Shown: piece by piece, positions 17,843 to 30,424 of the stretch
How positions within the stretch are numbered: the first letter of the stretch is position 1
Layout of the letters: each line of letters opens with the position of its first letter
Assembly (NCBI GenBank): GCA_030827515.1
Contig: JAUREI010000017.1
Span: 1 to 35,782, forward strand
From: Prosthecobacter sp.
Lineage (GTDB): Bacteria > Verrucomicrobiota > Verrucomicrobiia > Verrucomicrobiales > Verrucomicrobiaceae
DNA length: 35,782 nt
Direction of reading: 5' to 3'
The notes under the pieces: generated by a model
Seen by the model: the letters and a program-made list of their open reading frames with translations, nothing else
Told to the model about the DNA's origin: nothing
The model's database searches: none
Translations under genes and position numbers: made by a program

Positions 17843-18754
17843 TCAGGCCGCTTCCGTGCCGCCGGCCCGGCAGGCGGAGGGTGACTGACCTGTGTGACGA
17901 CGGAACCAGGCGGTGAAGTGTGAGGCATGGCGGAAGCCGAGGCGGAAGGCGACGCTCTTGAGGGGGTCGGTGCCCGCGAGCACGAGTTCACGGGCGGTGG
18001 TGAGTCGTCGGCGTTCCCACAATTCGCGCAGGCCAAGGCCGAGATGTTGGCGCAGCAACTGGTCGGACCTTCGCGGGCCAAGAGAAAACTCCGGCGGCAG
18101 GGAAGGGGTGGCTTGTTCCAGTGGCAGCGAGTTGATCCAGACGAGCAGGCGGTCGATGAGACGGCGACTGCGGTCGGCGCGCGGTTCGGGCACGACCCCG
18201 GCGTTGTGCAGGCATTCCAGAGCGATCGCCAGCCAGGCCAGGAAGGCGCCGTCATGAACGGCCCAGCCTTCCGCCGGTCGCGCCTTTGGCAGGATGGCTT
18301 CGCGGTAGGTCACCACCCGGCGGCCGGGGTGGATCTGGCAGAACAGGCGCAGGGTGGCCTTGTGCAGGACCGGTGAATCGAGCACGAGATTGAGGCCCGA
18401 GTTGAGCAGGGGCGCGCCATCCGGCCAGGTGCCGCGAAAGCCGACCGAAAGCAGGCGCGTCCCCGGCGCAAACCACTGCCGGCGCAGACCGGGCTTGGAA
18501 AAGAACGCCTGTCCGGAAGTCACGACGATCTCGCGATCCTCGGCGTGGATCTTTGCCTCGCCTCGCTCGACGAAAAACACGCCCGGCGGCACGGTGATAT
18601 CGCCCGACCATTGGCCTGTCACCGGCACCGGCCCGCGATACACCCACAGCCACTCGTGGCGTAGGCTGCTCCAAGCTTCGGGTGACAGGCTGGGCGGCAT
18701 GCGACAGCATGGCGGAAGCGCCCCACCGTGCAAGCACTGGGCGATGTAAGTCAT
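17843..18754 (-). CDS. AraC family transcriptional regulator
   Basis: A 303-residue protein with a two-part AraC layout. The N-terminal half is a cupin-like sensor region (SGDITVPPGVFFVERGEAKI, then PGLRRQWFAPGTRLLSVGFRG). The C-terminal 100 residues hold the two helix-turn-helix motifs, with LRELWERRRLTTARELV and the signature VAFRLGFRHASHFTAWFRRH. The start is uncertain: ATG at 18754 (used here) or ATG at 18700 (MPPSLSPEAWSS); neither has a Shine-Dalgarno sequence. It is divergent from the large secreted protein starting at 18814. The 60-bp gap contains GC-rich CCGG-type repeats but no clear pair of AraC half-sites. Regulation of that neighbour is likely by layout; the inducer is unknown. 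Confidence 0.88.
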   Translation of the reverse strand: MTYIAQCLHGGALPPCCRMPPSLSPEAWSSLRHEWLWVYRGPVPVTGQWSGDITVPPGVFFVERGEAKIHAEDREIVVTSGQAFFSKPGLRRQWFAPGTRLLSVGFRGTWPDGAPLLNSGLNLVLDSPVLHKATLRLFCQIHPGRRVVTYREAILPKARPAEGWAVHDGAFLAWLAIALECLHNAGVVPEPRADRSRRLIDRLLVWINSLPLEQATPSLPPEFSLGPRRSDQLLRQHLGLGLRELWERRRLTTARELVLAGTDPLKSVAFRLGFRHASHFTAWFRRHTGQSPSACRAGGTEAA

Positions 18755-18813
18755 TTCAAGCAGGCATAACAGCCGGCGGTTGCCGGTCGGCCGGTTCGGG
18801 CTTTGCTGGGCGG

Positions 18814-21153
18814 ATGAAGTTCCGCCTGTTCCTCCCCCTTCTTGCCGCCTGTTCCGCCGGCCTGCTGCACGCCCAGAAGCCACGCCAGATCAGCGGCATT
18901 GTCCCGTCGCTGGCCATGTTCAACAACGAGGGCGAGTGCGGTACTGGCGCGGTGGTGCCCTGGGCTGGGCGGCTCTGGGTTGTCACCTATGGTCCGCACC
19001 TGCCCTTCGGTTCCAGCGACAAGCTCTATGAAGTCACCCCGGACCTGCGGCAGATCGTGCGACCCGAAAGCGTGGGCGGCACGCCGGCGAATCGTCTCAT
19101 TCATCGCGAGTCGAACCAGCTTTTCATCGGTCCCTATGCGATCGATGCCGACGGCGCGGTGCGGGTGGTGCCGCCTAGCCGCATGCCCGGCCGGCTCACC
19201 GGCACGGCGCGACACCTGACCGATCCGGCGAACAAGGTTTATCATGCGACCATGGAGGAGGGACTGTACGAGGTGGATGTGCACACGCTGGCCGTGCGCA
19301 GCCTGATCCGAGACGGCAATCCGCTGAAGGCCGGGTTCAAGGTCGAAACCCCGCTAACCGAACTTGAATCGCAACTGCCGGGGTATCACGGCAAGGGTCT
19401 GTATTCCGCACAGGGTCGGCTGGTTTATGCCAACAATGGCGACCGGGACAAGCGCGTGCTCACCGACCCAACCACGCCGAGCGGCGCCCTCGCCGAATGG
19501 ACGGGTGAGGGGGACTGGCAACTCGTCCGTCGCAACCAGTTCACCGAGGTCACCGGGCCCGGGGGACTGGAGGGCAGCCAACCGGAGGACCCTCTCTGGA
19601 GCATCGGTTGGGATGCCAAGTCGCTGCTGCTCATGCTGCTCGACGGCGGTCGCTGGCAGAGTTTCCGTCTGCCCAAGGTGAGTCACAGCTACGACGGCGC
19701 CCACGGCTGGAACACGGAATGGCCGCGCATCCGCGACATCGGCGAGGACGACCTGCTCATGACCATGCACGGCGCCTTCTGGCGATTCCCACGCACCTTC
19801 TCCGCAGGCAACACGAGCGGCATCCGCGTGCGCAGCGCCTACCTGAAGGTCATTGGCGACTTCTGTCGCTGGCACGATCGACTGGTGTTTGGCTGTGATG
19901 ACTCGGCGAAGTCAGAGTTCCTCAACAAGCGCCGGGTCAAGGGCGGCATCGACAGCATCGGCCAGTCGCAGAGCAACCTCTGGTTCACCGATCCCGCCAC
20001 GCCCGGTCAGTTGGGGCCCGCCCACGCCAGCGGCTCGGTCTGGTTGCGCGAACCGGTCAAACAAGGCGAGAAAAGCGATCCCTTCCTCGTCGCCGGCTGG
20101 AGTCACCGCAGTCTCTGGCTGGTGGATCATGCCGCCGGAACCGCGGAACGCCGGGACATCGCCGCCGACGTCGAGTGGCTCACCGTCGAGGCGCCCGGCG
20201 ATAGCGCCGAGTTCAGTGCCATCCTCACGCTCAGCAACGCTGATCCACGCGGCAGCAAGGCCGATCCGGTCTTTGATGGCATCGCCCGCATCGGCGAGAC
20301 GGCGGTGCAGACCGGTGTGTTTCGTCCGCGTGGCGACAACAAGCGAACGCTCAGTTTTGCCGCCGACGCGGGGTACTACGAACTCGACGGCGACCTGCAC
20401 CTGCGGCGCGTCCAGGATCCCGCTGCCGACGCGTGGGTGAAGAACAAGGTGGCCATCCCCAAGGAGGTGGTCACCCTCGACAAGGCAAGCGTGCTCGTGG
20501 TCGACGATCGCGGCCGGCGCTGGCGCCTGCCCCGCGCCAGCCGCGCCCTGGACGAAGCGACCCGCGGCGGCGAGTTGCGCCTGTGCCGCGAGGTCGCCAC
20601 CGAACGCGACATGCTCAGCGTGGCCGGCACCTTCTTCGAATTGCCGGCGGAAAACGCCGACGGCTTCGCCAAGATCCGGCCGGTGTGCTCGCACGACCTG
20701 CGGGTCACCGACTTCGGCGGTTACCGGGGTCTCCTGATGATCAGCGGCATTCGTCCCGACGCCCCGGCCGGTGAGCACATCCTGCGCAGCGACGATGGCA
20801 AGGCGGCGCTTTGGGCAGGGGTCATTGACGACCTGTGGAAGCTTGGCAAGCCGCGTGGCGAAGGCGGGCCGTGGAAGGACAGCCAGATCAAGGCCGGCGA
20901 GGCCAGCGATCCCTACCTGCTCTGGGGGTATGACCGCCGATCCCTGACCCTTGAGCATGACCTCAATGTGCCGCAGCACTTCCGTGTCGAACTCGATCTC
21001 ACCGGCACAGGCGTCTGGGTCACCTGGCAGCACCGGGAGGTGTCGCCCGGCGAGCAGGTCCGCCTCGAGCTTGAGCCCGCCGTTCAGGCGCGCTGGCTGA
21101 GGGTCACCGCCAGCGAGGATTGCACCGCGACCGCCTGGTTGACGTATGAGTGA
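18814..21153 (+). CDS. Large secreted protein of unknown function with propeller-like N-terminus and repeated C-terminal module
   Basis: A 779-residue exported protein; residues 1-19 form a signal peptide ending in LLHAQ. I cannot assign a named family. The N-terminal half has short beta-rich segments with aromatic-Gly turns (GRLWVVTYG, RLVYANNGDRD, LLMTMHGAFWRFPR), consistent with a beta-propeller. Two related segments occur further on: GEKSDPFLVAGWSHRSLWLV near residues 417-436 and GEASDPYLLWGYDRRSLTLE near 694-713. The second leads into a final beta-sandwich-like stretch ending TATAWLTYE. Similar SDP(F/Y)L-G-RSL endings occur, as I recall, in uncharacterised Planctomycete and Verrucomicrobial secreted proteins. 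The start at 18814 is set by the signal peptide. The divergent AraC gene is the likely regulator; the neighbouring sialidase-like gene suggests a glycan-related role (inference). Confidence 0.85.
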   Translation: MKFRLFLPLLAACSAGLLHAQKPRQISGIVPSLAMFNNEGECGTGAVVPWAGRLWVVTYGPHLPFGSSDKLYEVTPDLRQIVRPESVGGTPANRLIHRESNQLFIGPYAIDADGAVRVVPPSRMPGRLTGTARHLTDPANKVYHATMEEGLYEVDVHTLAVRSLIRDGNPLKAGFKVETPLTELESQLPGYHGKGLYSAQGRLVYANNGDRDKRVLTDPTTPSGALAEWTGEGDWQLVRRNQFTEVTGPGGLEGSQPEDPLWSIGWDAKSLLLMLLDGGRWQSFRLPKVSHSYDGAHGWNTEWPRIRDIGEDDLLMTMHGAFWRFPRTFSAGNTSGIRVRSAYLKVIGDFCRWHDRLVFGCDDSAKSEFLNKRRVKGGIDSIGQSQSNLWFTDPATPGQLGPAHASGSVWLREPVKQGEKSDPFLVAGWSHRSLWLVDHAAGTAERRDIAADVEWLTVEAPGDSAEFSAILTLSNADPRGSKADPVFDGIARIGETAVQTGVFRPRGDNKRTLSFAADAGYYELDGDLHLRRVQDPAADAWVKNKVAIPKEVVTLDKASVLVVDDRGRRWRLPRASRALDEATRGGELRLCREVATERDMLSVAGTFFELPAENADGFAKIRPVCSHDLRVTDFGGYRGLLMISGIRPDAPAGEHILRSDDGKAALWAGVIDDLWKLGKPRGEGGPWKDSQIKAGEASDPYLLWGYDRRSLTLEHDLNVPQHFRVELDLTGTGVWVTWQHREVSPGEQVRLELEPAVQARWLRVTASEDCTATAWLTYE

Positions 21154-21191
21154 GGTGGAGGGCTGAGGTCGTCCAGCATCGCGCGCTGTTC

Positions 21192-22982
21192 CTACGGCGC
21201 GAGTTCGGCGAGCGGGATCACCGCCAGCTCGGCGCTGTTGTTGTTCCAGAGTTCGCGACCCTCGCCGATGCGGCCGACGTTGCCGCCGTTGTTGGAGTAG
21301 CCGACGTAGAGATGACCCTCATGCTCGATGGCGTAGGGATAGGACAGGGAGACGCGCGCATGGGATTCGCCGGGCCCCTCGGGGAAGAGGGCGTGACGAA
21401 TGACGCAGACCCTGCTGAACTCGGTTTCGCCCGGGCGACTGACCGCGATCGTCAGCGGGGCTCGTCGTCCCCCGCCGTCGGCGCTGGTGCTGCAGACGAG
21501 GTAGCGCTGACCGGTGCTCAGGATCCCCGCGTAAGGTTTGCTGGTCGCCATGGGCAGATTGCTCGGGCGCATGAGCGTCCAGGTGCGGCCGTAGTCCTCG
21601 CTTGTGGCGGTCAGGGCGTTGGCCTCGGCACCGTAGCGGCTGAGGTTGGTGATGCGACTGCCCTCGACGAGGACCGTGGATTCGCCCCAGACCGTGCCGA
21701 GATCGGCCACTTGCGGGATGCGCACGAGATCCCACTTCAGGAGGTTGTCACCCTGGCTGATCGCCACTGCGGCCGGATGCCTGCCGCCGGCCGGTGCATC
21801 ACCCCCGGCGGATATGCCGGCCAGGATCCAGTTGCCGTTGTTCATGCGGATCGGCTCCTGCATGGGCCAGAATCCCCCCTTCAAAACGACGCCGAGCTGG
21901 TCGAAACTGCCGGTGGCTTCATTGAGCCGGTAGGCACGGGTGTGGACTCCCACCATCGTGCCGGTGTAGGCGCCCATGAAGGCCCAGAGCGTGCCCTTGT
22001 GGGAGAGGAAGACTCCGTGGCTGACTGCGACCTTCGGTCCGCCGTCATCCATCGTTTGCACCGCGCTCCAGGTGTGGCCCTGGTCGTCGCTCACACAAAA
22101 GCGTGCCTCCTCGGTGTCGGTGTTTTCTCCACCCTGATTGTGGCCAAAGCTGGCGTACAGCCGGCCCTTGTGGAATGCCAGACCAACTCCGTGCAGGAAG
22201 CGGTAGCGGTCCTTGCGGAATTCATAGGGTTTGATCACCGAGAAGCGCACGTTCCTGAGCACGGGCAGGTCGGCGGCCTTCGGCACCGGCTGCCGCTCAT
22301 TCCACAGCACCGCCTTGTGGACCGGTTCCGGCACGGGCAGGGTCGCGGTCACGGGTTGGTGGAGCGCGGCCAGTTCCGTGGCCGAGAGCGAGCGCGGCTC
22401 AAAGCGTGCCTCGTCAAGCCCACCGGCAAAGGTTTGCCGGGGGACACCATCAAGCACGCCACCGAGGGTGATCGGCGCGGCGCTGACGGGCATGGCCTGC
22501 GGCAAGTCGGTCCGCCCTTCCAGTTCCCCGTTCACCCAGAGTTCCATGGTCCGATCCCGACGCACCACGCTGATCAAGTGCCAGCGACCCGCCACAGGCT
22601 CGGTCTTGGCGGTCACGGTTTGCCAGCCTTTCTGCTGGACGTAGAGACGGAAGCGTCCGTCGGCGTCCACCATCACTCCCCATTCGCGCTCGCCGCGGCT
22701 GTAGCGGTTTTTGGCGGCGATCATGCGCTGGACATCGCGCAGCCGCACGGGATTGCACCAGACAGTGAAGGTGAAGTCACCGGTCGATCCGAGCGTGGCG
22801 GAATCCGCCAGTTCGAGCGAGCTGTGCCCGTCGAGCAGCAGCGCCCGATCCCGAACCCCATCGATCACCCTGGTTTCACCGTGCAGGCGCAGGCCCGGCT
22901 CACCGGGCGCGTCCAGGGGCCAGTGCGCGGCGTGCAGCGGCAGGGCGATCGAAAGCAGCAGGCAGGACTTCAACGAGGGCAT
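21192..22982 (-). CDS. Secreted sialidase-like protein with N-terminal LamG/concanavalin-type domain
   Basis: A 596-residue exported protein. After a signal peptide (to about residue 18) comes a laminin-G/concanavalin-like carbohydrate-binding domain (about 20-200: FTFTVWCNPVRLRDVQRMIA, MELWVNGELEGRTDL, GGLDEARFEPRSLS). The rest resembles a six-blade sialidase propeller. Two Asp-boxes are visible: SDDQGHTW near residue 297 and SEDYGRTW near 460. The canonical FRIP arginine motif is not clear; the corresponding place reads YRFLHGVGLAFHKGRLY. Exo-acting glycosidase activity on a sialic-acid-like or other sugar is therefore possible but unproven. It is the last gene of the minus-strand run, 55 bp after the tRNA, and converges on the 779-residue protein gene. 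Confidence 0.8.
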   Translation of the reverse strand: MPSLKSCLLLSIALPLHAAHWPLDAPGEPGLRLHGETRVIDGVRDRALLLDGHSSLELADSATLGSTGDFTFTVWCNPVRLRDVQRMIAAKNRYSRGEREWGVMVDADGRFRLYVQQKGWQTVTAKTEPVAGRWHLISVVRRDRTMELWVNGELEGRTDLPQAMPVSAAPITLGGVLDGVPRQTFAGGLDEARFEPRSLSATELAALHQPVTATLPVPEPVHKAVLWNERQPVPKAADLPVLRNVRFSVIKPYEFRKDRYRFLHGVGLAFHKGRLYASFGHNQGGENTDTEEARFCVSDDQGHTWSAVQTMDDGGPKVAVSHGVFLSHKGTLWAFMGAYTGTMVGVHTRAYRLNEATGSFDQLGVVLKGGFWPMQEPIRMNNGNWILAGISAGGDAPAGGRHPAAVAISQGDNLLKWDLVRIPQVADLGTVWGESTVLVEGSRITNLSRYGAEANALTATSEDYGRTWTLMRPSNLPMATSKPYAGILSTGQRYLVCSTSADGGGRRAPLTIAVSRPGETEFSRVCVIRHALFPEGPGESHARVSLSYPYAIEHEGHLYVGYSNNGGNVGRIGEGRELWNNNSAELAVIPLAELAP

Positions 22983-23037
22983 GGCAAGCCTACGTCTGGC
23001 ACGCGCCGCTTCATGCGACTCTCAGGCACCCGTCGAG

Positions 23038-23110
<73 letters not shown>

Positions 23111-23116
23111 GTGGGT

Positions 23117-26521
<3,405 letters not shown>

Positions 26522-26562
26522 GGCGGCGGACTGGGGATGGGGGCGGGTCGGCGGCTGAACCA

Positions 26563-27528
26563 TCAGAGGCGCTTGCGGGCGTCGAGCAGGGCGGCTTTCA
26601 GCTCCTGGATTTTGGTGTCGGCCTGCTGGATGAGCGGGTCGAACATGGGGATCTCACGGGCGTTTTGGCCCTGCTCATGTTTGCGGAAACCGAAAAGGTA
26701 GGTCTCGTTTTGGGGGCGCCAGCGGTTGAAGAAAAGTTCGTCCTTTTGCAGCACCTCGCGGCGAAGCGGTTCAAGTTCGGCGGCGGTGACCTGCGGGGCC
26801 TGCAGGCCGAGGCCTTCCAGCAGCTTCTGGCTGAGCTTGTCATAGCCCGTCGGCGAGTAGTGAACACCGTTTTCGGTCAGGGGGGCCGGGCTAACGCCGG
26901 GTTTGGGCACACCGCCCATGAGCTCGAACCAGTCGACGAAAAAGGCGTTCTGGGCAGCGGCGAACTTGCGCAGGGCGTCGCGAAAGCTGGCCAGCGCCTT
27001 GTTGGCGTCGGTCTGGTCCGGCAGCGGAGGCGGCAGCGTTTCCAGCGGCGGGGGCGAGGCGATGATGAGGCGGACGCCCGGGGCTTTACGGCGGATCAGT
27101 TCAAGCAGGTTGCGGTATGCGGTCAGGAAATCGGGCAGGCCGTTGAGTCGGTCGAAGCCCATTTCCGAACCGTAACACAGCAGGACCACGGTGGGTTTCA
27201 GCAGTTCCAGATGTTTTTCCAGACGTTCCAAACCCTCCTTGGGCGGTCCGAAGTAGGAGCGGGCATGACCAAAGACAGTGTCGCCACTCCAGGCCAGGTT
27301 GCGGACGCTGACCTTGGTTTCACCCAGTGCGAGTGCCAGGGACGGTTCGAAGCTGGCGTAGCGCTGCTCGCGCTCAAGCACCGTGCTGCCCAGCAGAACC
27401 AGACGATCGCCGCTCTTGAATTCGAAACGCTTTTTCTCGGCCGGCGCAGGCGGGGGCGCGGCGGGTTCCTGCGCGACAGCGGCGAGGGCGAGGCCGGTCC
27501 AGGCGGTGAAAAGGACGTTGCGGATCAT
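26563..27528 (-). CDS. SGNH/GDSL-hydrolase-like exported protein
   Basis: A 321-residue exported protein with a signal peptide (MIRNVLFTAWTGLALAAVAQ) and a short Pro/Ala linker. The fold matches SGNH hydrolases: GDRLVLLGSTVLEREQRY holds block I, LAWSGDTVFGHA block II, VVLLCYGSEMGF block III, and NGVHYSPTGYDKL block V. The catalytic pattern is altered from the textbook form: block I reads GST instead of GDS, and the Asp of DxxH is replaced in NGVH. Block I of this PVC subfamily is commonly variant, so esterase activity is uncertain. A helical C-terminal stretch (QADTKIQELKAALLDARKRL) ends the protein. It precedes the PVC haem protein gene and is probably co-transcribed with it. Confidence 0.82.
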   Translation of the reverse strand: MIRNVLFTAWTGLALAAVAQEPAAPPPAPAEKKRFEFKSGDRLVLLGSTVLEREQRYASFEPSLALALGETKVSVRNLAWSGDTVFGHARSYFGPPKEGLERLEKHLELLKPTVVLLCYGSEMGFDRLNGLPDFLTAYRNLLELIRRKAPGVRLIIASPPPLETLPPPLPDQTDANKALASFRDALRKFAAAQNAFFVDWFELMGGVPKPGVSPAPLTENGVHYSPTGYDKLSQKLLEGLGLQAPQVTAAELEPLRREVLQKDELFFNRWRPQNETYLFGFRKHEQGQNAREIPMFDPLIQQADTKIQELKAALLDARKRL

Positions 27529-27581
27529 GGGACTGGTATTTGACTCCCGCTGTTCCGGGAATGCAAGGGCCGAACGATGTC

Positions 27582-28370
27582 TCAACGCCGTCGCAGGACG
27601 AGGACGACATCGAGGTGGCGGCCGTCGAGACGGAATTCCGTTCCGGCCTCATGGGTGAAATCGTGGCAGGCTACCCTCTCCAATTCAGGCACCTTGCGCA
27701 GCAGGGCTTGCAGTTGGCGTGCGTCGTAGGTGCGAAACTGCCACTGCGTCTCCTGGGTGTGCGTTTGACCGGCCTGGGTGACCCGCAGCCGGGTGCGCAG
27801 GTTTTCCAGCCGCGTGCGGGGCTTGGCCGGCCAGGTGCGGGTGTTGCAAACCACGTTGATGCCGTCGCGCGAGGCCACCCACCGTTCGTGGTCGGGTTGT
27901 GTGCGGTGGTATTCGCTCAGGTGCAGGCCCAGCACGAAAATCCCCCCCGGGCGAAGGGCGGCGGCGATGCGCTGCAGGCAGGCTTGGGCGTCTTCGGCGG
28001 TGAGCAGGTACTTGAAGGTGCTGACCAAGCAGTGCGCGAGGTCGTAGCCTGCCGGGCCGGGCAGTTCAAAGCTTTGCAGTCGGTCCAGCCAGAGTCCGGC
28101 CTTGAAACCCGCCGCGGCCAGGCGCTCGCGTGCGTGATCGAGCATCGCCGCACTGCCGTCGAAACCGTCGACCTGCCAGCCGCGGCGGGCCAGTTCCAAC
28201 AGCAGCCGGCCGCTGCCGCAGGCGGGTTCGAGGACGCGCCGACGTTTCCCGGGCGTGCCATGCCGCTGCCAGATGGCTTCCAGGAAGTCGGCCTCGCGCG
28301 GCGTGTCGGCATCAAAGACGATGTCGTAGTAGAGCGGCGTGTCGTACCAGTCGCGGCGTTCGGTGGCCAT
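27582..28370 (-). CDS. Class I SAM-dependent methyltransferase
   Basis: A 262-residue cytoplasmic protein with a Rossmann-type SAM-binding core. Motif I is VLEPACGSGRLLLELARRG near residues 46-64, followed by the acidic end of strand two in DGFDGSAAMLDHARERL, a motif IV region in YDLAHCLVSTFKYLL, and the post-motif ALRPGGIFVLGLHL. The C-terminal part carries a beta-strand region (TQETQWQFRTYDARQLQALL) usual in small-molecule methyltransferases. The acceptor cannot be predicted. It lies in the minus-strand run, 42 bp after the dehydrogenase stop and 53 bp before the SGNH-like gene. Confidence 0.9.
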   Translation of the reverse strand: MATERRDWYDTPLYYDIVFDADTPREADFLEAIWQRHGTPGKRRRVLEPACGSGRLLLELARRGWQVDGFDGSAAMLDHARERLAAAGFKAGLWLDRLQSFELPGPAGYDLAHCLVSTFKYLLTAEDAQACLQRIAAALRPGGIFVLGLHLSEYHRTQPDHERWVASRDGINVVCNTRTWPAKPRTRLENLRTRLRVTQAGQTHTQETQWQFRTYDARQLQALLRKVPELERVACHDFTHEAGTEFRLDGRHLDVVLVLRRR

Positions 28371-28412
28371 GAGTCAACCAAGCCCGGCTTGAGGCACGTG
28401 GCCAGCGGCAAA

Positions 28413-29402
28413 TCAATCGACCAGGGCAACGGCCTTGATGACGCCGCTGCCGGGCGCGGTCCAGGCGGCCAAGGACTCCGGCAGCAGATTCCAGGAAGCG
28501 CGGTGACTGATCCAGGGCCGTGTGTCGATGCGTCCCGAGCGGATCAGGCCGATGATGCGCGGGAAATCCGGGCCGAGGGCGTTACGGCTGGCCAGCAGGG
28601 ACAGTTCACGGCGGTGAAAGAGAGGGTCGTCAAGCGGAACAGGCTCGGAGGTGATGCCGACATAGATCACGCGACCGGTGAAGCGTGCGTGGCGCAGCGC
28701 GCCTGCCATGGCGGCGGCGCTGCCGGTGGCGTCGAAGACGATCTGGGCGCAGGGTTCATCGGGCAGTTCGGCAACCACGGACACGCCGGGGTAATGGCGT
28801 TCCACGAAGGCCCGCCGCGCGGCGCCGGTTTCCAGCACGGTGACGCGCTTCGAGGCGAGGCGGGCGAATTCCAGCACACTGAGCCCGATCGGGCCGGCGC
28901 CGATGATGAGGATGTCCTCGTCCGGCCCTGGCCTGGCGCGGTCGACGGCGTGACAGCCGATGGCGAGGGTTTCGACGAGTGCCAGTTGCTCGCAGGCCAG
29001 GGCGTTGTCGGGATGCAGGCGGCAGGCTGGCAGGAGCAGGCGTTCGCGCAGCCCTCCGTCGCAGTGCACGCCTAGCACCTTGAGCTTTTCACAGCAGTTG
29101 GTTCGGCCCTGACGGCAGGAGTGGCAGGTCCCGCAGTTGAGGTAGGGCTCCACCGCACAGCGGTCGCCGGGTCGAAGGTGGTCGACTTCCGATCCGATGG
29201 CGAGCACCTCGACTCCAAGTTCGTGGCCGAGGATGCGGGGGAACGTGATGAAGGGCATTTTGCCAAGCCAGCCGCTGATGTCGGTGCCGCAGACGCCCAT
29301 GGCGTGCACGGCGACGAGCACCTCACCCGGACCGGGGGGACCAGGTTCGGGCAGATCAATCCATTCAAAGTGCTGCTTGGAGACGAGTTGCAGGGCGCGC
29401 AT
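28413..29402 (-). CDS. Zinc-binding medium-chain alcohol/polyol dehydrogenase
   Basis: A 329-residue MDR-family NAD(P)-dependent dehydrogenase. Catalytic zinc ligands are C38 in GVCGTD and H60-E61 in LGHELG. The structural zinc site is intact: C90, C93, C96 and C104 in the CxxCxxCx7C pattern. The nucleotide-binding motif GAGPIGLS lies near residue 168. The sequence resembles sorbitol, L-threonine 3- and sugar-acid dehydrogenases; the substrate cannot be settled, though a sugar alcohol or sugar acid fits the neighbourhood. The ATG at 29402 starts directly at the conserved MRALQLV. It follows the threonine-dehydratase-like gene by 44 bp. Confidence 0.9.
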   Translation of the reverse strand: MRALQLVSKQHFEWIDLPEPGPPGPGEVLVAVHAMGVCGTDISGWLGKMPFITFPRILGHELGVEVLAIGSEVDHLRPGDRCAVEPYLNCGTCHSCRQGRTNCCEKLKVLGVHCDGGLRERLLLPACRLHPDNALACEQLALVETLAIGCHAVDRARPGPDEDILIIGAGPIGLSVLEFARLASKRVTVLETGAARRAFVERHYPGVSVVAELPDEPCAQIVFDATGSAAAMAGALRHARFTGRVIYVGITSEPVPLDDPLFHRRELSLLASRNALGPDFPRIIGLIRSGRIDTRPWISHRASWNLLPESLAAWTAPGSGVIKAVALVD

Positions 29403-29446
29403 GGGCGCCGATCATGGCGCGAAAAACGCGGCGGGAAAGTCCGGCT

Positions 29447-30424
29447 TCAGGCTCCCGCCCGGGCTTGCAGGGCCCGTCCCAGCAGGTCAAGGCTGGCGTT
29501 GCCGCCGCTGAGCATGCAGCCGACCCGCGCGCCCCGCCATGGCCCGCAGGTTTTCTTCAGCGCCGCCCAGGCAAGGGCACCTGCACCCTCGGCCAGGTTG
29601 TGGGTGGCCTCGATCAGTTCGCGCATGGCCGCCAGCGCCTCGTCGTCGGTCACCGTCACGATGGCATCGGCATGGCTGCGAATCAGGGCCAGGGCATCGG
29701 CGTTTGGCGTGCTGCAGGCAACCCCCTCCGCCACCTGCGTCCGGCTTGGCTGGGTCACAAGTTCGCCCCGCGTGAAGGAGAGAGCATAGGCGGGTGCATG
29801 GGCGCTGACGACGCCGATAAGTCGGGTGTTCAAACCCAGGGCCTGGCGTGCGGCGGCCAGCCCGCAGAAGCCGGAACCGAGACCGATGGGAACGAAGACC
29901 GCGTCGAGCGGCGGTGCATCGCGGAAGAACTCCAGGCCGGCGGTCGCCACCCCGCGCACCAGCCAGGGGTGGAAGGAGGGCACCGGGTGCAGGCCTTCGG
30001 CGCGCGCCAGGTCTCGCGAGTGTTCGAGCGCCTCCTGAAACTCGCGGCCGTGCTCGACGAGTTCGGCGCCGAGGGCGCGCATGGCGGCGTTCTTGTCCGG
30101 GTTGTTGCCGCGTGGAACCACGATGACTGCGCGGCGTCCATGCCTGCGGGCCGACCAGGCGATCGACTGGCCGTGATTGCCGGTCGAGGCGGCGACGACG
30201 CCCGGAACCTCCGGTTCGGCGCGCAGCAGTTCATCAAGGTAGACCAGGCCGCCGCGCACTTTGAAGGCGCCGACCGGCGTGTGGTTTTCATGTTTGACCC
30301 AGACTTCCGATCCCGCGGCCGAGGAAAGCAACGGCCACGCACGGGCCGGTGTCGGTGGCACGAACGGCCGGATCAGCGCGGCGGCAGCCTCAATCTCGGG
30401 CAGGGTGGGCAGGTTCGCGTTCAT
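29447..30424 (-). CDS. PLP-dependent threonine/serine dehydratase-like enzyme
   Basis: A 325-residue fold-type II PLP enzyme. K55 in GAFKVRGG is the Schiff-base lysine, ASTGNHGQSIAW binds cofactor, and the glycine-rich phosphate loop appears as PIGLGSGF. The late MLSGGNAS carries the serine contacting the pyridine nitrogen. There is no C-terminal ACT regulatory domain, so it resembles catabolic or racemase-type members rather than IlvA. Likely reactions are deamination of threonine or serine, or of a hydroxy-amino acid such as hydroxyaspartate. Its ATG start overlaps the TGA stop of the SNF2 helicase gene (ATGA, 30421-30424), so translation is probably coupled. An earlier in-frame start at 30439 lies inside the helicase gene and is less likely. 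Confidence 0.9.
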   Translation of the reverse strand: MNANLPTLPEIEAAAALIRPFVPPTPARAWPLLSSAAGSEVWVKHENHTPVGAFKVRGGLVYLDELLRAEPEVPGVVAASTGNHGQSIAWSARRHGRRAVIVVPRGNNPDKNAAMRALGAELVEHGREFQEALEHSRDLARAEGLHPVPSFHPWLVRGVATAGLEFFRDAPPLDAVFVPIGLGSGFCGLAAARQALGLNTRLIGVVSAHAPAYALSFTRGELVTQPSRTQVAEGVACSTPNADALALIRSHADAIVTVTDDEALAAMRELIEATHNLAEGAGALAWAALKKTCGPWRGARVGCMLSGGNASLDLLGRALQARAGA

